DNA of 20,313 bases from an uncultured Lachnospiraceae bacterium (GTDB lineage: Bacteria > Bacillota > Clostridia > Lachnospirales > Lachnospiraceae). Location of the stretch: contig CAJUST010000033.1 of NCBI GenBank assembly GCA_910589105.1, forward strand, positions 1-20,313, written 5' to 3'. Position 1 is the stretch's first letter, and every line of letters begins with the position of its first letter. Position numbers and translations under genes: made by a program. Positions 15,607 through 20,313 of the stretch are shown here, piece by piece. A model generated the notes under the pieces. The model saw nothing but the letters and a program-made list of their open reading frames with translations. It ran no database searches and was not told the DNA's origin.

Positions 15607-15683
15607 GATTAGACCTCCCTGAGAACGCTAATAAATTCTTCAACGGCATCTTTCGTTTCCGCATCTGCAAAAGTCAATTCCCC
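15539..15683. repeat. Direct repeat A, copy at hsdM/hsdS1 junction
   Basis: The partner of 12717-12861, the 145-bp hsdM 3' end plus hsdS 5' end. This is the copy attached to the complete hsdM. Confidence 0.85.
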
Positions 15684-17204
15684 AAGCATTTCCAATAAGG
15701 CGTCATTTTCAGCTTTAATTGCTTTGTCTGTTTCCCTTATGCGTCCGGAAAGCTGCCTGAGATCCACTTTCACTTCTTCCTCACTGGCGTCTACATACCT
15801 TGGAATATTTAGGTTATAATCATTATTTTTTATATCTTCGTAGGATGCAAGATATGCCGTTTTATCCACAGATTTCCTATCAAGGTATAATTCCAACACC
15901 CTGTCAATATGTTCCTTACGCATCACATTTTGCTTCTTTTCTTTTTCGTACAGCCTAGAAGCATCAATAAATAATACGTCTCTCTTTTCCCTATGCTTTT
16001 TTAATACCACAATGCAGGTAGGAATGGAAGTGTTATAAAACATATTTGAAGGAAGCCCGATGACTGCGTATATTGAGCCATTTTCAAGAAGCGTCTTTCT
16101 GATTGTTCCCTCTGAAGCCCCTCTAAACAAAACGCCATGTGGAAGGACAATCGCCATCGCGCCTGTCTGCCTTAAATGGTAGAAACCATGCAGTAAAAAG
16201 GCATAATCAGCTTTTGACTTAGGCGCAAGCTTACCCCCATAATCCATAAACCTCTCATCTTGTTTGAATCCCTCTGCGGCAGACCAATGAGCCGAATAAG
16301 GCGGATTCATCGCTACCACGTCAAACTCTGTCTCCTCGTCCGTCGGCCAGTCAGCATCAAGGGTATCCCCATTTCTGAGATGTTGGTTTTCCGGCAAAAC
16401 TCCATGTAAGAACATATTCATACGCGCCAGATTATAGGTTGACGGCATAAGCTCCTGACCATAATACTTTATGTAGTCCGGTTCTTCTGAATAATTCCTA
16501 CAGCTCAGCATCAAAGAGGCAGACCCCATACACGGATCATAGACCTGCAATCCTTTTTTGCCTTCCTGCCCAGACATCGCAATTCTGCAAAGAATCTGCG
16601 CCGGCCCATGTGGCGTATAAAATTCTCCGGCTTTCTTGCCTGTTTCCGATGCAAACTGGCCTATCATATATTCATACGCATTGCCGAGGACGTCCCCCTC
16701 CGTATGGATAATGTCCACGCCATCTAACGCTTTGATAACTTCTGCAATCGTCACACTTTGCTTCTGGTCGTTAGCTCCAAGCCGGTTTGAATACAAATCT
16801 ACGTCCGCAAACAGGCCATTGAATAACTCGTCTGATTCCTCTATCCGGTTAAAAGCCGCCTGCAGTTTTTCTCTGTTAAATGAATTATTTTTTACCGTAT
16901 TTAACATACTTATATAAGTCATGTCAGGATCAAGGATATAATGCTTGGACTCTTTTAGCTCCGCCAATAAATCTTCGGCTTCCTCTGAACCCATTGCTTC
17001 TTCATACGCATACTGCGCGTCTTCAAGGCTCTTTGGGCTTTCATCATTAAGGAGATCATATGCTTTCGCCAAATATGAATCCGATAAATATTTATAAAAT
17101 ATCAATCCTAAGAGATACGTCTTGTACTCATTTGCATCCATTTTTCCTCTGAGCACATCTGCGCCATTCCACAAAACCTGCAATAAATCTTTCCCTTCAG
17201 CCAT
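15609..17204 (-). CDS. hsdM: Type I restriction-modification methyltransferase subunit
   Basis: N6-adenine DNA methyltransferase subunit; with HsdS it forms the modification enzyme (M2S1), and with HsdR the restriction complex. 531 residues. The helical HsdM_N domain starts LLQVLWNGADVLRGKMD. The catalytic domain has GEFYTP (193-198), the SAM-binding motif DPCMGSAS (223-230) and the catalytic NPPY (300-303), followed by GVLFRGASEGTIRKTLLE. The C-terminal tail EEFISVLREV packs on HsdS in this family. The ATG at 17204 has GGAGG ten bases upstream. It is the first gene of the hsd operon, behind a strong promoter at 17299-17327. Its last 24 codons recur in the scar at 12787-12861. Confidence 0.95.
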   Translation of the reverse strand: MAEGKDLLQVLWNGADVLRGKMDANEYKTYLLGLIFYKYLSDSYLAKAYDLLNDESPKSLEDAQYAYEEAMGSEEAEDLLAELKESKHYILDPDMTYISMLNTVKNNSFNREKLQAAFNRIEESDELFNGLFADVDLYSNRLGANDQKQSVTIAEVIKALDGVDIIHTEGDVLGNAYEYMIGQFASETGKKAGEFYTPHGPAQILCRIAMSGQEGKKGLQVYDPCMGSASLMLSCRNYSEEPDYIKYYGQELMPSTYNLARMNMFLHGVLPENQHLRNGDTLDADWPTDEETEFDVVAMNPPYSAHWSAAEGFKQDERFMDYGGKLAPKSKADYAFLLHGFYHLRQTGAMAIVLPHGVLFRGASEGTIRKTLLENGSIYAVIGLPSNMFYNTSIPTCIVVLKKHREKRDVLFIDASRLYEKEKKQNVMRKEHIDRVLELYLDRKSVDKTAYLASYEDIKNNDYNLNIPRYVDASEEEVKVDLRQLSGRIRETDKAIKAENDALLEMLGELTFADAETKDAVEEFISVLREV

Positions 17205-17298
17205 ACTTCATTTTCCTCCATCTTACGTTTTATCACCACCGTAAATTTTTCTATCCCCTCTGCTGGATTTGATGTAATTTCATAAAATTTCACCATTA

Positions 17299-17327
17299 AT
17301 CATACACTTCTTTTTTTGCCTTTTCAA
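17299..17327 (-). promoter_or_regulatory. hsd operon promoter
   Basis: On the minus strand TTGAAA (17322-17327), a 17-base spacer and TATGAT (17299-17304); each box matches 5 of 6 consensus bases. Transcription should start near 17292, giving a leader of about 90 bases before hsdM. An ATG at 17296 would lie before that start site, so the 62-codon frame beginning there is unlikely to be translated. Confidence 0.65.
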
Positions 17328-17349
17328 TTTCTAATTTCGTTAAATTACA

Positions 17350-17393
17350 ACACCCCACAAAGCGTATCTGATCCAGCCGCTTTTGTGGGGTGT
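17350..17393. terminator. GC-rich hairpin between membrane operon and hsdM
   Basis: ACACCCCACAAAGCG pairs with CGCTTTTGTGGGGTGT across a 13-base loop, with only one bulged T. It lies 40 bases after the DUF2871 stop and before the hsd promoter, so it probably ends transcription of the membrane operon on the minus strand. The following T run in that direction is weak (TTGTAATTT). Confidence 0.65.
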
Positions 17394-17433
17394 AAACTCT
17401 TTTTCGTTGATTTTTTAGGCCTGCATGTTCTAA

Positions 17434-17853
17434 TTAGTTTTGCACAGCCAATACACTGCGCCTGATTTGCGTCAGAAGAAACACCATGCTGGCGCCTAGA
17501 AGAATATGCCCGATACCGGCAATGCCGGATATTGCCGCATTCATTCCGCGGGAAAGCGTAGGCGCCAACACCTGCGCCACTCCCCTCACGGCAAACATCA
17601 CCGCAGTCAGGTTTAAGCCGATATGATAAACAGCCAGTATCCGCATAGTTTTCGCATTGGTGAAAGAAAAGTTCTTTTCCAGCAGGAGAAGCAACAGGAA
17701 AAACACCATTCCCAACAAAAAATAATGGGTATGGATAACGGAAAGAGTTGTTTTGGCGGTAAACTCATTTAATTTGGTAAACTCCCGGTAAAATACACCG
17801 CCAGCCATCGCAAAAATGGCGTATAACAGAGCAAAATTCATATAGCGTTTCAT
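17434..17853 (-). CDS. DUF2871 membrane protein
   Basis: A 139-residue protein with four predicted membrane helices: residues 4-22, about 44-60, 72-90 and 108-128. The pattern FYREFTKL followed by THYFLLGMVFFLLLLLLEK, with a conserved histidine-containing HTHYFLLG, identifies DUF2871. Its biochemical role is unknown. The ATG at 17853 has AGGAGGG upstream and lies 13 bases after the preceding gene's stop, so the two are co-transcribed. The operon is probably controlled by the TetR protein at 18667-19224, suggesting a role in response to a small compound. Confidence 0.8.
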   Translation of the reverse strand: MKRYMNFALLYAIFAMAGGVFYREFTKLNEFTAKTTLSVIHTHYFLLGMVFFLLLLLLEKNFSFTNAKTMRILAVYHIGLNLTAVMFAVRGVAQVLAPTLSRGMNAAISGIAGIGHILLGASMVFLLTQIRRSVLAVQN

Positions 17854-17866
17854 AAACGTCCCTCCT

Positions 17867-18532
17867 TTACTTACATTCCTGTTTCATTGCGAAATATCCA
17901 ATGAGCGTCGTCCATACATATGCGCAAGTCTTTGGAATCATCAGCATTCCAATCATAGGAATGACGTCCGCCCACAACACTACCGGAATGTAGAATCCAA
18001 AACTTAATACAATCGTCAGCCACATCCAGCGAAACGCTTTGTCCTTATGCTTCTTTGCGCTGCGATAGAACAACACAATCACCAGAAGCCCCAGAAGGGC
18101 AAAAGGAATGTTACGGTAGATTCCCCATGAAAGAGGAGATTTGGCGCAAAGCCACTGGTTCTGTGGCATCATGCACAACGCAATCCGCGCGCCTGCCAAA
18201 CCGTATACGGCGGCAGTAAGGCATCTCCCGCCGTTAATTTTATACCGATGCCGCCAGACATGATAAAGCAACACATAAAAAATCGTCATTGTAACTGAAG
18301 TAATCCATTTTCCAATTCCCAGAGAAACCGTGTAATTCTCTAAACCAGAAGCGCAAAGGGCAAGCGCGCGGGGAACCAAATGGAACGAGTCACCTGCCCC
18401 CAACACGACTGCCATCCATCCAAACAGACAAAATTGACGGTTTCCTTTACTGCCCCGAATCATCAAAATTCCAATGGTAATGACAGAAATCAGATAGACC
18501 GAATCAAACAGGGTTTCTACGATTGCCTGCAT
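17867..18532 (-). CDS. Multi-pass membrane protein of unknown function
   Basis: A 221-residue integral membrane protein with about six or seven hydrophobic segments separated by short basic loops (RGSKGNRQ, HVWRHRYK, RSAKKHKDKAFR). A conserved-looking polar motif GAGDSFHLVPRALAL lies at about residues 45-59, after the second helix. I recognise the motif from uncharacterised clostridial membrane proteins but know no function. Start ATG 18532 has AAAGGAGG seven bases upstream. It is first in a two-gene operon with the DUF2871 gene, behind a promoter carrying a TetR operator. Confidence 0.8.
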   Translation of the reverse strand: MQAIVETLFDSVYLISVITIGILMIRGSKGNRQFCLFGWMAVVLGAGDSFHLVPRALALCASGLENYTVSLGIGKWITSVTMTIFYVLLYHVWRHRYKINGGRCLTAAVYGLAGARIALCMMPQNQWLCAKSPLSWGIYRNIPFALLGLLVIVLFYRSAKKHKDKAFRWMWLTIVLSFGFYIPVVLWADVIPMIGMLMIPKTCAYVWTTLIGYFAMKQECK

Positions 18533-18616
18533 AACTTATCCTCCTTTATGTTCTATTTTATTTTAAACTTTGGCAGTGGCATATTCCATTTTATTTTTCT
18601 AATCCGCCTTCTGTAA

Positions 18617-18659
18617 TGAACGTTGTTCAATTTATAGGATAAAAAATGCCACATTTCAG
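18617..18659 (-). promoter_or_regulatory. Membrane operon promoter with TetR operator
   Basis: On the minus strand CTGAAA (18654-18659), 17 bases, TATAAA (18631-18636). Immediately after the -10 box is the palindrome TGAAC-N3-GTTCA (18617-18629). The same palindrome is found in the regulator's own promoter, so a bound TetR would block both. Confidence 0.7.
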
Positions 18660-18666
18660 TGGATAT

Positions 18667-19224
18667 TTAATAAAGGATTCTTCGGACGATCTCCAACACA
18701 GCGGCAGGATCATAGTCCTCTCTCAACAAAGCGGAGAGCATTAAAGAAAATAAGACGTCCGCGAATTTTTCTATTGTGAACTGTTCCGTAAATGCCCCGT
18801 CCCTAATTTTGGAATCCTGCTTTAAAACAGAACTCAAGCCGGTCAGAATATGCTGCCATGTCTCTTGCATTCTCCGTTTCCCATCACATTTATCCTCCGG
18901 AATAAAACCCAAGGAGTGCAGTGTGAAAAATCCGGGGTACTGTTTGCTGCCGTATTCCATTCGCCCGTATATCCATGCAATACAGTCTTGTGTATCTTGA
19001 AACACAAGATTATCCTCTGGGCAATGGAAAATTTCACGCCAAATGCTCTCTACCGTAGCAGTCACCAGCGCAGCTTTTGAATCAAAATAATTGTAAATGG
19101 ACCCCACCGATACCCCACAGGCAGCTGCAACAGAACGAATGTTAATCGCAGACCAGCCTTTCTTTTGAATCAGTTTCCGGCTGGTTTTCAAAATATCCTC
19201 TTTTGACGTTACAACTGTATTCAT
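18667..19224 (-). CDS. TetR/AcrR-family transcriptional regulator
   Basis: A 185-residue repressor. The N-terminal TetR DNA-binding domain has ILKTSRKLIQKKGWSAINIR, then the helix-turn-helix SVAAACGVSVGSIYNYFDSK at 31-50. The remainder is a ligand-binding, dimerising helical domain of unknown specificity, rich in aromatic residues (YPGFFTLHSLGF). The start at 19224 follows GAGGTGATTGA, with a TTGACA promoter upstream. The gene lies just before the membrane operon on the same strand, separated by 134 bases containing a second promoter. The shared palindrome in both promoters points to autoregulation plus control of the operon. Confidence 0.9.
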   Translation of the reverse strand: MNTVVTSKEDILKTSRKLIQKKGWSAINIRSVAAACGVSVGSIYNYFDSKAALVTATVESIWREIFHCPEDNLVFQDTQDCIAWIYGRMEYGSKQYPGFFTLHSLGFIPEDKCDGKRRMQETWQHILTGLSSVLKQDSKIRDGAFTEQFTIEKFADVLFSLMLSALLREDYDPAAVLEIVRRILY

Positions 19225-19239
19225 TCAATCACCTCAATA

Positions 19240-19280
19240 TGAACTTTGTTCAGTATATTAGATCAAATGATATTTGTCAA
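19240..19280 (-). promoter_or_regulatory. tetR promoter with operator
   Basis: On the minus strand a perfect TTGACA (19275-19280), a 17-base spacer and TATACT (19252-19257), followed at once by the palindrome TGAAC-N3-GTTCA (19240-19252), which shares one base with the -10 box. This is one of the best promoters in the window and should be strongly repressible. Confidence 0.8.
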
Positions 19281-19632
19281 CTATTTTTGCAGAACATAAC
19301 GGTAGAACTGTTTAATTAATTTAATATCACTTTCATTCAGGCATTATGGCAGAGATGAAATGAAAAAAACCTCAGAAGTCTGAAACATAAAAAAGCGGCT
19401 ATTCCGTATTCCCTACAGATGTTACTTCTATGTTTGCCGTAACGATATCACTTCACTAACTATTTTTTATAATTCATCTGTGTACTTACGTGGTTTTCTA
19501 TTCTATTTCATTTCGACCATATTGGTCTTTCCTTTGTGTATTGAGTTTGTACTATATGCCTTAAAAGTCTATCTAGTTTATTGAAGCCTATCTATGTCCT
19601 AATCTGTATTGCTCCGCTGTTGTCCAATTTCC
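19281..19632. other. Gene-poor relic DNA
   Basis: No gene is supported. A minus-strand stretch at 19467-19520 reads MVEMK, a TAG, NRKPRKYTDEL, a TAA, and then more stops. The RKPRKYTDEL phrase is reminiscent of the start of IS3-type OrfA transposases but is too short to call. A TCAGA-AG-TCTGA palindrome at 19372-19383 is followed on the minus strand by a T run and could be a weak terminator. Confidence 0.35.
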
Positions 19633-19767
19633 CTACAAAGCTTTCGTCATGTCTTCCTCCCCCTCCGTTGGCTCAAGGTTGTAAAATTCCCTATCCATAA
19701 GTAGTATGCTTAAATCCCCATGTATATAGATCTTTATTTCCAGCTCTAATTCTGGCGTCTCCGCCAT
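19633..19767 (-). CDS. Small acidic ORF, possibly interrupted
   Basis: A 44-codon frame, MAETPELELEIKIYIHGDLS then ILLMDREFYNLEPTEGEEDM and TKAL, ending in TAG. It looks coding (regular hydrophobic spacing, acidic). After the TAG the frame continues GNWTTAEQYRLGHR before another TAG, so the original protein may have been longer. It begins two bases after the stop of the 29-codon ORF upstream, but has no clear ribosome binding site. Family unknown. Confidence 0.35.
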   Translation of the reverse strand: MAETPELELEIKIYIHGDLSILLMDREFYNLEPTEGEEDMTKAL

Positions 19768-19769
19768 AC

Positions 19770-19859
19770 TTACAAATTAGTCAATATTTCAACTGGCTCG
19801 CCATCTAAAATATTCTGTATATGCTCGCAACAGTCTTTTACTTCACACATAAATTCCAT
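19770..19859 (-). CDS. 29-codon ORF following the 65-residue ORF
   Basis: MEFMCEVKDCCEHIQNILDG followed by EPVEILTNL. It is in the same frame as the 65-residue ORF at 19866-20063, separated only by a TAA and two codons. It may therefore be the C-terminal part of that protein, cut off by a nonsense codon, rather than a separate gene. Confidence 0.3.
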   Translation of the reverse strand: MEFMCEVKDCCEHIQNILDGEPVEILTNL

Positions 19860-19865
19860 TTTGGC

Positions 19866-20063
19866 TTACAGATTTAATCTGTTTGAAAAGTATTCACATC
19901 TTCTTTCTGTGCATATAAATTGTTCTCTAATCTGGTTATTGTCGCCTATGTAAGCTGCTGCTATTAAAAATTCCCCTGAATCAAATCCAAGCGTTTCCAG
20001 TTGCAGGATAATGTCACAAATGACATTTAGCGCAAAATAGGGCTTTCCTTTTATATTTACCAT
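19866..20063 (-). CDS. Small unknown protein, possibly truncated
   Basis: A 65-residue frame starting MVNIKGKPYFALNVICDIIL, with LETLGFDSGEFLIAAAYIGD and a Cys/Arg-rich end (FICTERRCEYFSNRL). AAGGGA lies 11 bases before the ATG. The even spacing of hydrophobic residues suggests a real domain. The TAA at 19866-19868 is followed in frame by 31 more open codons, so the full protein may have been 97 residues. I do not recognise the family; small genes of this kind occur in integrative and mobilizable elements. Confidence 0.45.
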   Translation of the reverse strand: MVNIKGKPYFALNVICDIILQLETLGFDSGEFLIAAAYIGDNNQIREQFICTERRCEYFSNRLNL

Positions 20064-20296
20064 GGTTGCAATTATCCCTTGACGTAATGTTCATGTGCGG
20101 TAAAGTAACACAAAACTTTAACAGACAGTAGCCTATTATTCCGTGTCTATATTCTTGAAGGCATTTACGAACAATACTATAATTGAGTAAAAAGTAATTA
20201 TGCAACCCAAAGTTGCGAAAAAGCACGATGAAGTTGGTAGTGTTTTGAGAGAAAAACACCTAAAATAAAGCTATAAAACACAAGGAGGTTATTACG

Positions 20297-20313
20297 ATGA
20301 CATTTGCTGATAA
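20297..20313 (+). CDS. 5' end of a gene running off the window
   Basis: ATG ACA TTT GCT GAT at 20297 is preceded by AAGGAGG (20282-20288) with an eight-base spacer, the best ribosome binding site in this part. Only five codons (MTFAD) are visible, so nothing can be said of the product. A small GTGTTTT/AAAACAC hairpin (20240-20259) lies in its leader. Confidence 0.65.

Noticed and set aside
11457..15683. A phase-variable hsdS inversion system.
   Set aside because: Both hsdS genes, the remnant and the repeats are in the same orientation, and no site-specific recombinase gene lies in the window, so inversion is not supported; only deletion or shuffling by homologous recombination is.
17108..17296. 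A 62-codon minus-strand frame overlapping the start of hsdM.
   Set aside because: Its ATG lies upstream of the predicted hsd transcription start, it has no ribosome binding site, and its second half is hsdM read in another frame.
19467..19520. A possible IS3-type OrfA start (RKPRKYTDEL).
   Set aside because: Only ten residues are suggestive, with stops on both sides; no transposase core or terminal repeats were found.
20014..20259. An 81-codon minus-strand frame at the right edge.
   Set aside because: It overlaps the better 65-residue ORF in another frame, has irregular Cys/His-rich sequence without domain character and no ribosome binding site.
1..20313. CRISPR arrays, rRNA or tRNA genes.
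   Set aside because: No regularly spaced short repeats and no tRNA- or rRNA-like conserved segments were seen on either strand by eye.

Overview
The window is low-GC DNA with Firmicutes features throughout: AGGAGG-type ribosome binding sites, sigma-A-like promoters, and gene families common in gut Lachnospiraceae and other Clostridia (Rpn/PD-(D/E)XK transposase, DUF3791/DUF3990, MobA/MobL relaxase relic, DUF2871). Most genes lie on the minus strand. It reads as an accessory island: a type I restriction-modification locus surrounded by broken genes and mobile-element debris.

Layout. 55-2245 (minus): a frameshifted DUF4304 gene, a SAM methyltransferase broken by one in-frame TAA, and an intact 3-methyladenine DNA glycosylase I (tag). 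2463-3887 (plus): a well-expressed-looking 474-residue protein I cannot name. 4064-5167 (minus): an ABC exporter that has lost its N-terminal membrane half. 5400-7058: a small Cro/CI-type regulator, an unknown 141-residue protein, a strong hairpin and gene-poor DNA. 7059-7922 (minus): Rpn-family nuclease/transposase. 7923-8606: decayed DNA with the tail of a MobA/MobL relaxase and the start of an antitoxin-like gene.

8607-17204 (minus, transcribed right to left) is the centrepiece: hsdM, hsdS1, a three-gene DUF3791-DUF3990-small protein module, then a scar made of an internally deleted hsdS tail, an internally deleted hsdR start and an hsdM tail fused in one frame, then hsdS2 and full-length hsdR. 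One HsdM and one HsdR can therefore be served by two different specificity subunits. Two pairs of long direct repeats (145 bp and 194 bp) are placed so that recombination across either pair would delete exactly one hsdS and leave hsdM and hsdR whole. The putative ADP-ribosyltransferase-like toxin module sits inside the segment that one of these deletions removes.

17434-19224 (minus): a TetR regulator and a two-gene membrane operon; the same TGAAC-N3-GTTCA palindrome lies directly after the -10 box of both promoters, so the regulator probably represses itself and the operon. 19225-20296 is mostly relic DNA with small ORFs, and the first codons of a plus-strand gene with a perfect ribosome binding site appear at the right edge.

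No searches were possible; family names rest on motif recognition from the translated sequence.
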